NCBI GenBank assembly: GCA_964588995.1
Contig: CAZPQM010000001.1
Span: forward strand, 62,001-126,000
Source of the DNA: CAZPQM01 sp964588995
GTDB taxonomy: Bacteria > Pseudomonadota > Alphaproteobacteria > Rickettsiales > UBA8987
Length of the DNA stretch: 64,000 nucleotides
Direction of reading: 5' to 3'
Shown here: positions 26,631-36,414 of the stretch, piece by piece
Numbering within the stretch: position 1 is the stretch's first letter
Layout: every line of letters starts with the position of its first letter
Translations under genes and position numbers: made by a program
The notes under the pieces: generated by a model
Told to the model about the DNA's origin: nothing
The model's database searches: none
What the model saw: the letters and a program-made list of their open reading frames with translations, nothing else

Positions 26631-27748
26631 AGTTGCCTTTAACCCTGTCATTATACATTACACGTCAGTTTCTTTTTTATCTGACATTGGTGATCTCCAC
26701 GATTACCCTACTGATACTTGTCGTAGACATGCTGGAGCTGTTGCGGCGTTCGGCCAATAAAGAGGTGCCTTTCTGGGTTGTCATGCAAATGGCGTTGCTA
26801 AAATATCCAATGCTCATGCAAAAATTTCTACCATTTATCATGCTGATTGCGGGTATGCTTACTTACACTAGTTTGTCGCGTCATCAGGAGCTGACTATTT
26901 GCCGAGCTTCCGGTGTTTCGGTTTGGCAGTTTTTGTTTCCCTCCGTTATAACCGCCTTTCTTTTTGGCACATTTATTGTAAGCGTATTTAACCCGCTTGC
27001 GAGCGCAATGGCGATGAAATATGAAACGGTCGAGTCGAAATATTTTCTAGGCAAAAGCAGTTTATTTGCTGTTTCTGAATCAGGCCTTTGGCTGAAACAA
27101 AAAAACTTTAATCCCGTTAGTGAAAAGGTCCGTCCCGGAGAAACGATTATATATGCAATTGATGCGGCAGAAGAAGGCAATGCCTTCAAATTATTAAATA
27201 CGATGTTTCTCGTATTTGATGAATCGGGCGAACTCGAAAAGCGGCTGGATGCACAAACAGCGTCACTGCTGGACTCGTACTGGCGGCTTAATAACGTGAT
27301 GATCAGTACCGTTTCAGGTAAACGCAATTACTATGATGAGTATTTTCTTGAAACGGAGTTTACCTCTGAGGATATACAAAATAGCTTTTCACCACCCGAA
27401 ACCATTTCTTTCTGGGAGCTCCCTGCCTTTATAGAAACTATCACAAAATCTGGCTTTTCCGCTTTGCCACATAAGCTGCATTGGCACACCATACTTGCCA
27501 GTCCGTTTTTCTATGCAGCCATGGTGATAGTCGCCGCGATATTTTCATTACGTCAGGTGCGCGCCGGGAAAACCGGCCTTTTTGTTGCACTCACAGTCGT
27601 TGTGGGCTTTTTTGTGTATTTTATGACCAATGTTGTGGCATCATTTGGACTTTCCGGAACTTTACCCGTTGTAATTGCCGCCTGGATGCCGATTATGCTT
27701 AGCATTCTGGCAGGTGTCAGCATATTGTTGCATATTGAGGATGGGTAA
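26627..27748 (+). CDS. lptG: LPS export permease LptG
   Basis: Partner of LptF, with the same six-helix plus jellyroll layout over 373 residues. ILVVDMLELLRR in the first helix region and QMALLKYPMLMQKFLPF match the LptG type. It starts within the lptF stop (ATGA). It ends 2 nt before lptD, so the inner-membrane permease and the outer-membrane translocon are made from one transcript. Confidence 0.93.
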   Translation: MKLPLTLSLYITRQFLFYLTLVISTITLLILVVDMLELLRRSANKEVPFWVVMQMALLKYPMLMQKFLPFIMLIAGMLTYTSLSRHQELTICRASGVSVWQFLFPSVITAFLFGTFIVSVFNPLASAMAMKYETVESKYFLGKSSLFAVSESGLWLKQKNFNPVSEKVRPGETIIYAIDAAEEGNAFKLLNTMFLVFDESGELEKRLDAQTASLLDSYWRLNNVMISTVSGKRNYYDEYFLETEFTSEDIQNSFSPPETISFWELPAFIETITKSGFSALPHKLHWHTILASPFFYAAMVIVAAIFSLRQVRAGKTGLFVALTVVVGFFVYFMTNVVASFGLSGTLPVVIAAWMPIMLSILAGVSILLHIEDG

Positions 27749-27750
27749 TC

Positions 27751-30153
27751 ATGAAGGCAAAACGCTATGCATATCTTGGAGTGGTTGCTGTCGCTATTGC
27801 TGCGGTGCCACCATCCGAGGCAGATCAAGTCACAGCGAAAACAAGAGGCGGGGAGCTGAAAGCTGATAGGGTTGAGTATAATGAAGCTTCAGGCGGTGTA
27901 AAAGCTTCCGGTAATGTCAGGATAAAGCGAGAGGGTGACTCGCTCAATGCCGACAACGTGACCTACGATCCGGCACTCAACCGCTATCAGGCTGCAGGTA
28001 AGGTGCAGGTGCGTTCGGGAAGCCGCACATTAAAAGCGGATAATGTAACGTTCGATGCCCCGAAACAATTCTACTCAGCGCGAGGCGGCGCGACGGTTTC
28101 CGAAGAAAGCTACGCATTGACCGCGGATGAACTGACCTTTGATGCAAAGGCTTTTGTGTACGAAGCGCTTGGGGGTGTGCATCTAAAGCGGGGTGTGGAA
28201 ACGGTCGATGCGGATCGTGTTTTATATAAAGAGTCGGTCGGTATTGTGGATGCGTTTGGAGGAATTACCTACCGCGATCAGGATAACAGCACCTATTATG
28301 CCGAACGGGTATTACTGAATGAAAAAGCCGATAGCATTCTGATCGAAGATGCGTTTACCGAATATCAGGATTTTTCCAAACTCTCTTCTGAAAGTCTTAC
28401 GCGGGAAGGTGATTTGATTACGCTGGAAAATGCGACTTACACGCCGTGTAAAGTCTGCGGAGAAGGCCCTGAGAAAAAAGCTTATATGGAGCAGTCACTG
28501 TGGAATATTTCGGCTGATACGGTGCATTATGATGTAGCGGCGGAGCGTATCAGCTACCGCAATGCCACCTTTAATGTCAAAGGGCAGCCGGTGTTTTATT
28601 TACCGTATTTTTCTCATGCAGGCCCTAACGCCAAACGCAAAAGCGGCTTTCTTACTCCTACCTATCGTTCTTCAGGCAATTTGGGGCAGATGGCGTCCGC
28701 CCCCTATTATTGGAATATCGGCCCCGATAAGGATGCAACGATTGAGCCGATATTTACCAGTGACGAAGGCATCATACTCGCTGGAGAATACAGGCATCTT
28801 TTAAAAAACGGCTATTACGAATTCAGCGGATCCATCACCAATCCGGAAGAACGTGATTTATTGAACCAGAAAACCGGTGATCGTGACCTGCGCGGACATA
28901 TTGAAGGAAGCGGCCGGTTTAATCTGAAAAATAACTGGTACGCGGGATTTGACGGAAAACGCGCAACCGACGATACCTATTTACGTCGTTATCAATTTGG
29001 CTTTGAGGACTTACTTGTATCTGAGGCCTTTGCCGAAAAACTTGAGCGGCGAAATTATATTGGTATTCGCGGGGTGACGTTTCAGGGGTTAACCGCAGAG
29101 GACGATCCGGACCGTACCCCCCTGATTCTGCCGATGATCGATGCGCATTATGAGACCGAGCGTTTAATTTGGAATTCTCACATCAGCCTGGACGCTAATG
29201 TCCTCGCCGTCGACCGGGGAATCGGCGTAAATTCGCAGCGGTTTATTGGTCAGGGTGCGTGGCATATTCCGTATATACTTCCTTCAGGGCATGTGTTTGA
29301 ATTCGAAGCGTCATTGCGCGGTGATGTGTATTATGTTGAGGATAATATTCTTCCCTCGGGCCTGCAAAAAGACGGTGCCGTGGGGCGTATAGTGCCGCAG
29401 GTGCGTGGCCGCTGGTCATATCCGCTGATCAATAACGCGCAAAATACCCGGATACTCATTGAGCCGATAGTCGATCTGATTGTGAGCCCCTACGGAAATA
29501 ACCCTGGAGACATACCGAATGAGGACAGTCAGTTTCTGGAGTTGTCCGACGTGAATCTCTTCAGCGATAACCATAATACCGGCTATGACCGCATTGAAAG
29601 CGGGCCGCGTACAAATTACGGCGTGCGCGGTAATATCGCGCATGAGTGGGGAGAGATGGATTTTCTCGTTGGGCAAACCTACCAAGCCTCTCCCGATGAC
29701 GGGCTAAGTCAGTTGAGCGGCCTAAACGATAACTTTTCCGATTATGTCGGATTGATAGGATTTGAAAGTGGGCCAACTAATATCGCATATAAATACCGTC
29801 TCGATAATCAGGAATATGATTTGCGCCGCAGCGAACTTGAGCTGAACCTCAATCTCGGGCGTTTCTTCATGGGCGGGAGCTACATCCAGATAAACGAGGA
29901 GCTGGATACGATTGATCGCCAGGAGGTAAAAGGTGCTACCAGCTTACGCATCAACGACGAATACAGCATTTATGCCAATGGCCGCCATAATATCGAAGAT
30001 TCCGACTGGATTTTTGCCGCCGGCGGACTCGTCTACGAAAATGAATGTGTGCGGCTGGTGACGGAATGGAGTCGCGATTTTACCCGCTTTATAGACATTG
30101 AACCGAATACCGCGTATATGGTACGGGTAGTGCTAAAAAATTTAGGGCAATAA
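27751..30153 (+). CDS. lptD: LPS-assembly outer membrane protein LptD
   Basis: Inserts LPS into the outer leaflet with LptE. A signal peptide (about residues 1-24) is followed by an OstA/LptA-like jellyroll domain of repeated strands (ADRVEYNEASGGVKASGNVR and similar) and then a 26-strand-type barrel to residue 800. Cys pairs are present in TPCKVCGEGP and near the C-terminus (ENECVRLV), matching the conserved LptD disulfide positions. The order lptF-lptG-lptD-surA is standard for alphaproteobacteria. Confidence 0.95.
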   Translation: MKAKRYAYLGVVAVAIAAVPPSEADQVTAKTRGGELKADRVEYNEASGGVKASGNVRIKREGDSLNADNVTYDPALNRYQAAGKVQVRSGSRTLKADNVTFDAPKQFYSARGGATVSEESYALTADELTFDAKAFVYEALGGVHLKRGVETVDADRVLYKESVGIVDAFGGITYRDQDNSTYYAERVLLNEKADSILIEDAFTEYQDFSKLSSESLTREGDLITLENATYTPCKVCGEGPEKKAYMEQSLWNISADTVHYDVAAERISYRNATFNVKGQPVFYLPYFSHAGPNAKRKSGFLTPTYRSSGNLGQMASAPYYWNIGPDKDATIEPIFTSDEGIILAGEYRHLLKNGYYEFSGSITNPEERDLLNQKTGDRDLRGHIEGSGRFNLKNNWYAGFDGKRATDDTYLRRYQFGFEDLLVSEAFAEKLERRNYIGIRGVTFQGLTAEDDPDRTPLILPMIDAHYETERLIWNSHISLDANVLAVDRGIGVNSQRFIGQGAWHIPYILPSGHVFEFEASLRGDVYYVEDNILPSGLQKDGAVGRIVPQVRGRWSYPLINNAQNTRILIEPIVDLIVSPYGNNPGDIPNEDSQFLELSDVNLFSDNHNTGYDRIESGPRTNYGVRGNIAHEWGEMDFLVGQTYQASPDDGLSQLSGLNDNFSDYVGLIGFESGPTNIAYKYRLDNQEYDLRRSELELNLNLGRFFMGGSYIQINEELDTIDRQEVKGATSLRINDEYSIYANGRHNIEDSDWIFAAGGLVYENECVRLVTEWSRDFTRFIDIEPNTAYMVRVVLKNLGQ

Positions 30154-30154
30154 C

Positions 30155-31072
30155 GTGCGATTCTTGATATTTCTTGGGCTATTCTGGCTGGGTTCCCTGC
30201 CTGTATTTGCGGCGGAATATACCATTGTGGCGGAGGTAAATGGCGATAAAATCAGCAATTACGAACTGGATAACCGCGTTACACTGATCGCCAAAACCTC
30301 TAACCTGCCCGACACCCCCGAGGTCAAAGAGCAGATTCGCCGTCAGGCCTTAAAAGGGATGATCAACGAGCTGTTGCAGCGTCAATATGCGGAAAAAACC
30401 GGTATCAATGTTACGCCACAGGATTTGAGCCTTGCAATCAGTTCGCTCGAACAGCAGAATAATATACAAGCCGGTAAGTTTGATCAGTTTATCTCCTCGC
30501 AGAACGTATCCAAAAAAGCGGTAATCGAACAACTGCGAAGCCAGATTTTATGGCAGAAAATCATCTCTAAAGAAATCGCACCGCAGGTTCAGGTACGAGA
30601 AGATGAAATCAGTGATGCGTTACAGCAGGTCGCGGCTGATACGATGAAGCGCGAGGTCGAGCTATATGAGATTGTATTACCTATCGATGACGGAGATATT
30701 TCTGAAACCTCGGAATTTGCGAATCAACTAGTCCGGCAATTACGTGACGGTGCGGATTTTGCGGAGCTTGCGAAAGAATTCTCTGAAAGCCCGACAGCAG
30801 AAGATGGCGGTTATCTTGGTCGACTGGATCAGGATCAATTGCGCGGTGCATTGCAGGAGCGGGTTAAACGCGCTGCCGCAAATACCATCCTCAACCCGAT
30901 TCGGGCGGAAGATAGTTTTCGCATTATTAAGCTCGGTGAAGTTCGGGAAATCGGCGAGCCGCAGACCGAGCAAAAACTTACCCAGTTTTTAAAACTGCGC
31001 AAAGTGGAAAAAGAGGCGCAGCGGCTTATGAATCAACTTCGCCGCGATGCATTTATCGATATCCGGCTCTAA
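30155..31072 (+). CDS. surA: Periplasmic chaperone / peptidyl-prolyl isomerase SurA
   Basis: Folding factor for outer-membrane proteins such as LptD. It starts with GTG 1 nt after the lptD stop. There is a signal peptide to about residue 20 (PVFAAEY), a SurA_N helical domain, and a single parvulin domain at about 165-265 (VELYEIVLP, FAELAKEFSESPTAEDGGYLG). At 305 residues it has one parvulin domain where the E. coli protein has two. It leads on to rsmA after 2 nt; pdxA, which often sits between them, is absent. Confidence 0.92.
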   Translation: MRFLIFLGLFWLGSLPVFAAEYTIVAEVNGDKISNYELDNRVTLIAKTSNLPDTPEVKEQIRRQALKGMINELLQRQYAEKTGINVTPQDLSLAISSLEQQNNIQAGKFDQFISSQNVSKKAVIEQLRSQILWQKIISKEIAPQVQVREDEISDALQQVAADTMKREVELYEIVLPIDDGDISETSEFANQLVRQLRDGADFAELAKEFSESPTAEDGGYLGRLDQDQLRGALQERVKRAAANTILNPIRAEDSFRIIKLGEVREIGEPQTEQKLTQFLKLRKVEKEAQRLMNQLRRDAFIDIRL

Positions 31073-31074
31073 CG

Positions 31075-31926
31075 ATGGACGCTCATGGCTCTCTTCCCCC
31101 GTTAAAGCACCTCATTGCCATGCATAAATTACACACTAAGAAAGCCCTCGGGCAGCATTTTCTGCTTGATGGCAATCTCACCGATAAAATCGCGCGAGCG
31201 GTGCCGTGTATTTCGGAGCAAATCCTGGTGGAAATCGGCCCCGGACCGACCGGTCTGACCCGTTCGTTATTACAGGCAGGCGCAAAGCGGGTGATTGCTA
31301 TCGAGCAGGATGAGCGCATTCAGCCCATATTACGGCAATTACAAGCGGCTTACCCGGAACGTTTTTCGTATGTCATGGCTGATGCGCTGGAGGTAAACCT
31401 ACACGATTTAACCTCAGATCGCCCGCTTTCGATTGTATCTAATCTGCCTTACAACATTGGAACGGAACTGCTCTTCAAATGGCTCGAACATATCGGTGAA
31501 TATGACTCACTAACATTAATGTTTCAAAAGGAAGTGGCAGATCGTTTGACGGCGGCTCCCGCTACCAAGGCGTATGGAAAAATAAGCGTGTTTACCCAAT
31601 GGCTATGTGATGTACATCATGTGATGGATGTGAATCCGGCAGCTTTTTCACCACCGCCAAAGGTCTGGTCGAGCGTCGTGCAATTAACCCCGAAGACGAA
31701 GCCGGAAGTAGTACAGGACAGAGCGCTATTTCGTTCGCTCATCCATTTTGGCTTCCAGCAGCGTCGTAAAATGCTGCGCAAAGTTTTATCGGCCAACGCG
31801 GAGTCACCTGGAGAACTATTAAAAACGGCAGAACTGGATGAAACTAAGCGTCCGGATCAACTCAGCGTATGCGAATGGGTCCGGCTCGCCAATACGGCAC
31901 ACCAAATGGGTCTAGCTCTCGAGTAG
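31075..31926 (+). CDS. rsmA: 16S rRNA dimethyladenosine transferase
   Basis: Also called ksgA. Dimethylates two adjacent adenines in helix 45 of 16S rRNA with SAM. KKALGQHFLLD and the SAM motif EIGPGPTGLT are followed by the catalytic NLPYNIGT and a C-terminal helical domain (FGFQQRRKMLRK). The start LPPLKHLIAMHKL matches alphaproteobacterial homologues, supporting the ATG at 31075. Its last 15 bp overlap the convergent gmk. Confidence 0.96.
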   Translation: MDAHGSLPPLKHLIAMHKLHTKKALGQHFLLDGNLTDKIARAVPCISEQILVEIGPGPTGLTRSLLQAGAKRVIAIEQDERIQPILRQLQAAYPERFSYVMADALEVNLHDLTSDRPLSIVSNLPYNIGTELLFKWLEHIGEYDSLTLMFQKEVADRLTAAPATKAYGKISVFTQWLCDVHHVMDVNPAAFSPPPKVWSSVVQLTPKTKPEVVQDRALFRSLIHFGFQQRRKMLRKVLSANAESPGELLKTAELDETKRPDQLSVCEWVRLANTAHQMGLALE

Positions 31927-32541
31927 CGTTTCGACGAATTGGGTAAGCCCGTGCTGCCGTGTCCGTTTATTTCGCTCAGCGCGCAATATAGCGAGCACAT
32001 TCTGGATGCAAAGGTCCAGATCCTGATTCAGCAAGACATAATCATAGCTATTCCAGTGGCTAATTTCATTAGCGGCTTTGGACATCCGGTTGGTAATAAC
32101 CTCTTCGCTATCGGATGCACGTTTTTTTAATCGGTTCGCTAGCTCGCGCATGGAAGGCGGTAATATAAAGATACTAACAAGATCCTCCCGCCGCTTCTGG
32201 GCTAGCTGTTCAGTGCCCTGCCAGTCAATATCAAACAGCACGTCCACGCCATCATTCAGCGCATCATTGACCACTTTCTCCGGAGTCCCGTAATAATGCC
32301 CGAAAACTTCCGCGCATTCGAGAAAGGCGCCTTTCTGTAACATATCGGAAAAAGCATTCTGATCGATAAAGAAGTAATCTTTACCGTCGACTTCGCCGTC
32401 TCTTTTTGCACGTGTCGTTGCCGAAACGGACATGGTCAGATTATCGTCCAGCTCAAGCAATCGTCGGGAAATGGTCGTTTTTCCGGCACCCGAGGGCGAA
32501 GAAAGTACAAACATAAAACCGCGACGGTAAATCTCAACCAT
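31912..32541 (-). CDS. gmk: Guanylate kinase
   Basis: GMP to GDP with ATP. The P-loop is SSPSGAGKTT near the N-terminus, followed by SVSATTRAKRDGEVDGKDY (GMP site) and VLFDIDWQGTEQL. It has 209 residues. It stands alone on the minus strand between rsmA and leuD; its 15-bp antisense overlap with rsmA leaves no room for a bidirectional terminator between the stops. Confidence 0.96.
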   Translation of the reverse strand: MVEIYRRGFMFVLSSPSGAGKTTISRRLLELDDNLTMSVSATTRAKRDGEVDGKDYFFIDQNAFSDMLQKGAFLECAEVFGHYYGTPEKVVNDALNDGVDVLFDIDWQGTEQLAQKRREDLVSIFILPPSMRELANRLKKRASDSEEVITNRMSKAANEISHWNSYDYVLLNQDLDLCIQNVLAILRAERNKRTRQHGLTQFVETLLES

Positions 32542-32597
32542 GACGTAATTTTAATGAAGATCCTAACGCCGGTATAGAAGAAAATACAAAACTGGTG

Positions 32598-33209
32598 CTA
32601 GCTCGCACTAAAAAGCCACGGTAGTTGCGCGGATCGCTCCTCTTCGTAGTGAGAAATATGCGTTTCCTTTTGCAGCGTCAGCCCGATATCATCCAGCCCG
32701 TTCATCAGGCAGTGCTTGCGGAAGCTATCGACGTCAAAGCTATATTCTTTATTCTTCGCGCGGACGATTTGATTTTCGAGATCAATGGTAATCTCATTTT
32801 CCGGATCCTCCGCGACCTCCATGATCTCATCCACCTGCTCTTGTGGCAGACGTACGGGAAGAATGCCGTTTTTGAAGCAGTTATTGTAAAAAATATCCGC
32901 AAAGCTCGGCGCAATGATGCAGCGAATGCCGAAATCCAGCAACGACCACGGAGCATGTTCGCGGCTCGAGCCGCAGCCGAAATTATCTCCGGTGATCAGC
33001 ACCGAAGCGTTGCGATAAGCATTCTGATTCAGTACGAAATCCTTGATTTCATTACCTTTAGTGTCATAACGCATTTCATCGAATAGATTCACGCCAAGCC
33101 CGGTTCGCTTAATTGTTTTCAAAAACTGCTTAGGGATAATCATATCGGTATCGATATTGACCAGCGGTAGCGGCGCTGCCCGTCCGGAATGTTGTGTAAA
33201 TTTTTCCAT
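32598..33209 (-). CDS. leuD: 3-isopropylmalate dehydratase small subunit
   Basis: Swivel-domain subunit of isopropylmalate isomerase. MIIPKQFLKTIKRTGLG, NFGCGSSREHAPWSL and DIFYNNCFKNGILPVRL are diagnostic. It has 203 residues. Its start overlaps the leuC stop as TAATG, so equal synthesis of both subunits is likely. Confidence 0.97.
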   Translation of the reverse strand: MEKFTQHSGRAAPLPLVNIDTDMIIPKQFLKTIKRTGLGVNLFDEMRYDTKGNEIKDFVLNQNAYRNASVLITGDNFGCGSSREHAPWSLLDFGIRCIIAPSFADIFYNNCFKNGILPVRLPQEQVDEIMEVAEDPENEITIDLENQIVRAKNKEYSFDVDSFRKHCLMNGLDDIGLTLQKETHISHYEEERSAQLPWLFSAS

Positions 33210-34624
33210 TATAATAACTCCCTGACGTCGGCAAGCGTCCCTTTGATCGCCGCTGCGGCAGCCATGCCCGGGCTCATCAGATGCGTACGCCCTCCGCGCC
33301 CCTGCCGGCCTTCAAAATTGCGGTTAGAGGTCGAGGCGCAGCGCTCACCATCGCTGAGTTTATCGTCATTCATGGCAAGGCACATCGAGCAACCGGGCTC
33401 ACGAAAATCGAACCCTGCATCACGGAGAATGACATCCAGCCCCTCTTCTTCGGCTTGCTTTTTAACCAAGCCTGAGCCGGGAACGATCATGGCGCGCTTT
33501 ACATTTTCGGCTACCTTTTTGCCTTTGGCAATCTCGGCAACCACACGCAAATCTTCGATTCGTCCATTAGTGCAGGAGCCGATAAAGACCGTATCGACCG
33601 GAATATCCTGCATTTTGGTGCCGGCTGTTAACCCCATATAGTCTAAAGCGCGTTGTTTTGCGGCCCGTCTATTGGCATTACTCTCGTTAGCAGGGTCAGG
33701 AACCACACCGCTAATACCTACGACATCTTCCGGGCTGGTGCCCCAGGTCACGAGGGGTTCGATTTCGGAGGTATGTAGCGTAATCTCGACATCATATTCC
33801 GCGCCTTCGTCTGATGGCAGCGTTTCCCAGAACGCAACTGCCTTGTCCCAATCCTCCCCTTTCGGAGCCAGCGGGCGACCTTTAATATAGTCGAAAGTGG
33901 TCTGATCCGGCGCGATGAGTCCGGCGCGCGCTCCCGCCTCGATCGACATGTTACACAGCGTCATCCGCGCTTCCATGGACAGATCACGTATCGCCTGCCC
34001 GGCATATTCTATGACATAGCCCGTACCACCTGCCGTACCAATACGGTTAATGATCGCGAGCGCAAGATCTTTCGAGGTGACGCCGAGCGGCAGTTCACCC
34101 TCAACACTGACGCGCATATTCTTCGCCTGCTTTTGGATGAGCGTTTGCGTTGCAAGCACATGCTCCACTTCCGATGTACCGATGCCGAAGGCCAGCGCAC
34201 CGAAAGCGCCATGCGTTGAGGTGTGGCTGTCACCGCATACAATCGTCATACCGGGGTGGGTAAAGCCCTGCTCCGGCCCGATAATATGCACAATACCCTG
34301 CCGTTCGTCGGTGATATCAAAATAGGTAATGCCGAATTCTGCGCAGTTTTTCTTCAGCGTTTCAATCTGAATACGTGAGGTTTCATCCGCAATATTATGC
34401 TCGCGGCTCTTGGAAGTCGGCACGTTATGATCGGCTACGGCGAGTTGTGCTTCAGGCCTTCGTACCTTGCGTCCGGCAAGGCGCAGCCCTTCAAACGCTT
34501 GCGGGCTGGTTACTTCATGTACTAACTGCCGGTCGATATAGATCGTAGACGTCTCCGCTTTCGGATCATCCACTACCAGATGATGCTGCCAGATTTTATC
34601 AAATAAGGTTTGCGGTTTGTTCAT
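33209..34624 (-). CDS. leuC: 3-isopropylmalate dehydratase large subunit
   Basis: Aconitase-family enzyme that isomerises 2- to 3-isopropylmalate in leucine synthesis. The [4Fe-4S] ligands lie in FIGSCTNGRIEDL and GCSMCLAMN. The substrate region GPEQGFTHPGMTIVCGDSHT is intact. It has 471 residues. leuA and leuB are not in the window. Upstream DNA holds a possible promoter and operator (34649-34689). Confidence 0.97.
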   Translation of the reverse strand: MNKPQTLFDKIWQHHLVVDDPKAETSTIYIDRQLVHEVTSPQAFEGLRLAGRKVRRPEAQLAVADHNVPTSKSREHNIADETSRIQIETLKKNCAEFGITYFDITDERQGIVHIIGPEQGFTHPGMTIVCGDSHTSTHGAFGALAFGIGTSEVEHVLATQTLIQKQAKNMRVSVEGELPLGVTSKDLALAIINRIGTAGGTGYVIEYAGQAIRDLSMEARMTLCNMSIEAGARAGLIAPDQTTFDYIKGRPLAPKGEDWDKAVAFWETLPSDEGAEYDVEITLHTSEIEPLVTWGTSPEDVVGISGVVPDPANESNANRRAAKQRALDYMGLTAGTKMQDIPVDTVFIGSCTNGRIEDLRVVAEIAKGKKVAENVKRAMIVPGSGLVKKQAEEEGLDVILRDAGFDFREPGCSMCLAMNDDKLSDGERCASTSNRNFEGRQGRGGRTHLMSPGMAAAAAIKGTLADVRELL

Positions 34625-34648
34625 TCTTACCCCTGTCTCATTAACATC

Positions 34649-34689
34649 ATTGCCTGAATCGCATCATGATGCTAGGGCAATCCATTATA
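34649..34689 (-). promoter_or_regulatory. Possible leuCD promoter with operator-like palindrome
   Basis: On the minus strand a TATAAT (plus-strand 34684-34689) would start transcription near 34677. Just downstream is a perfect 12-bp palindrome GCATCATGATGC (34661-34672), enclosed by the inverted pair ATTGCC (34649-34654) and GGCAAT (34676-34681). This could be an operator or a leader hairpin between promoter and leuC. No clear -35 box was found. No leader peptide rich in Leu codons was seen. Confidence 0.35.
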
Positions 34690-34700
34690 TTAAGGCAACA

Positions 34701-34740
34701 GATTCCCCTAGAATGGGCTCACCAACTCAGGGAATGACAG
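34701..34740. repeat. Diverged dispersed palindrome behind rplS
   Basis: GATTCCC...GGGAATGACAGG arms form a hairpin of the same type as the module at 40641-40665 (GATTCC...GGAATGACG). It lies 3 bp past the rplS stop and may double as a transcript end for the rpsP-rplS operon. No T-run follows, so a classic intrinsic terminator is not supported. Confidence 0.45.
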
Positions 34741-34743
34741 GAA

Positions 34744-35145
34744 TTAGCTATTGCTACTATTTTGCGTTTTCGTCTCCAGCGGATCTCGCTTTTCGCGAAT
34801 ACGTGCCGCTTTACCTGAAAGTTCGCGCATATAATAAAGCTTGGCACGGCGCACAACACCGCGGCGCACTACGTGAATCCCTTCAACACGAGGTGAATAT
34901 AGCGGAAAAACACGCTCCACCCCTTCTCCATGGCTCACCTTACGCACAGTGAAAGAGGAATTCAGTCCACGATTTTTACGCGCAATACAAACACCTTCAA
35001 ATGCCTGAATACGTTCTTTTTCACCTTCAACGATACGGACATCAACGCGAAGTGTATCCCCAGCCTGAAACTCCGGGATGGATTTCGACTCGGTAAGTTT
35101 CTCTAACTGTTCTTTTTCAAAAGCTTGTAACGCGTTCATGGCCAT
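34744..35145 (-). CDS. rplS: 50S ribosomal protein L19
   Basis: Ribosomal protein at the subunit interface. FQAGDTLRVDVRIVEGEKER, the FEGVCIARKNRGLNSSFTVRK block and the RRAKLYYMREL end are typical. At 133 residues it carries a short polar C-terminal tail. It is last in rpsP-rimM-trmD-rplS, the usual proteobacterial order. Confidence 0.97.
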   Translation of the reverse strand: MAMNALQAFEKEQLEKLTESKSIPEFQAGDTLRVDVRIVEGEKERIQAFEGVCIARKNRGLNSSFTVRKVSHGEGVERVFPLYSPRVEGIHVVRRGVVRRAKLYYMRELSGKAARIREKRDPLETKTQNSSNS

Positions 35146-35147
35146 AC

Positions 35148-35855
35148 CTATGTATCTTGTTTTGCTTGCTTATATCGTATCCAAACATCCGGACGCCGGG
35201 CTTCCGTTAACCGCTCTGCCTGCCGCAACCTCCACTGAGCAATCTTTTTATGATCGCCTGATCGTAAAACTTCCGGCACCTCGAGACCCTGCCAACTGGC
35301 AGGTTTGGTGTAATGAGGATATTCCAGCAGGTTCCGGTAGCTTCCGCCGCCAAAACTTTCCTCATCTAACGTTTGGGCGTTACCTAATACACTAAATTGC
35401 TGGCGAATACAAGTATCTATTATGGCATAGGCAGCAATTTCTCCCCCGGAAAGCACGAAATCGCCAAGACTTACTTCCTCAATAGCATAATAATCGAGCA
35501 CGCGCTGATCCACGCCTTCATAACGTCCGCAGATAAGTCCGATATGCGCGTCCTGAATAAGCTCCTGACTAACCGGTTGTGTAAACAGCTTGCCCCGCGG
35601 TGATAAATAAATCCAGCGGTCCGGTTGAGGGTTTGCGTATTCAATCGCTTTGGCCAGCACTTCGGGAAGCATCACCATGCCCGCTCCGCCTCCATAAGGC
35701 GTTTCATCCACCGCCTTGTGCACGCCGTTTGCGAAGTCGCGAATATTAACAACGTCTAAGTGCCATTTCTCCTCCTCCAGCGCTTTGCCGAGCAGGCTCA
35801 TCCCGAGCGGCCCGGGGAACATTTCAGGGAATAAGCTAAGAACCGAGAATTTCAT
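35148..35855 (-). CDS. trmD: tRNA (guanine-37-N1)-methyltransferase
   Basis: SPOUT-class knotted methyltransferase that makes m1G37 and prevents +1 frameshifting. LSLFPEMFPGPLG, YGGGAGMVM, LICGRYEGVDQRV and the catalytic/knot segment SLGDFVLSGGE are present. It has 235 residues. It overlaps rimM by 4 nt and is followed by rplS after 2 nt. Confidence 0.97.
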   Translation of the reverse strand: MKFSVLSLFPEMFPGPLGMSLLGKALEEEKWHLDVVNIRDFANGVHKAVDETPYGGGAGMVMLPEVLAKAIEYANPQPDRWIYLSPRGKLFTQPVSQELIQDAHIGLICGRYEGVDQRVLDYYAIEEVSLGDFVLSGGEIAAYAIIDTCIRQQFSVLGNAQTLDEESFGGGSYRNLLEYPHYTKPASWQGLEVPEVLRSGDHKKIAQWRLRQAERLTEARRPDVWIRYKQAKQDT

Positions 35856-36403
35856 TTTAACAACTCATCATGCTCTTTACTCGCGATGATTTCTTCCGGC
35901 GGGTTAAGAATCATATATCCTTCTTTCACATTAACCTCCGGAAAATTATCATCGTGAAACAAAATCAACTCCCGCTTACCACTCGCTAAGGTAACCTCGA
36001 GGATGTCACCCGCGCCATAATTCACGCAGTCGAACACCGTACCTATGTCATCCCCGGCAGTATTTTTTACGAGCATACCTTTCAAATCTTCGATATAAAA
36101 TGCCGATGGGTCCTGAATATCTGGGAGGTGCCGACGCTCAACATACAGCTTATGGCCTTTATATGCCTCCGCCTCTTCCCGGGAATGAACGGCTTCCAGT
36201 TGCGCAATGGCCATATCACGAGAAAAAGACCGGAGATGGACCCGCACAGCCTGACCATCCGAATTCACGAGATGCGGCAGGAGTTGCTTGAATGAATCCG
36301 TGGATTCGGTAAATAGTTTGATTTTAACATCCCCGCGCACCCCGTGGGGGCTATTGATCTGACCAACACAAAGGAGGGATGAGGACGGGTGCGGCTGCGC
36401 CAT
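35852..36403 (-). CDS. rimM: Ribosome maturation factor RimM
   Basis: Binds S19 and assists 30S head assembly. The N-terminal domain is VGQINSPHGVRGDVKI; the PRC-barrel half contains FYIEDLKGMLV and GAGDILEVTL and ends with FPEVNVKEGYMIL. It has 183 residues. It starts 11 bp after rpsP and overlaps trmD by ATGA. Confidence 0.95.
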   Translation of the reverse strand: MAQPHPSSSLLCVGQINSPHGVRGDVKIKLFTESTDSFKQLLPHLVNSDGQAVRVHLRSFSRDMAIAQLEAVHSREEAEAYKGHKLYVERRHLPDIQDPSAFYIEDLKGMLVKNTAGDDIGTVFDCVNYGAGDILEVTLASGKRELILFHDDNFPEVNVKEGYMILNPPEEIIASKEHDELLK

Positions 36404-36414
36404 GGCAGCGTAAG

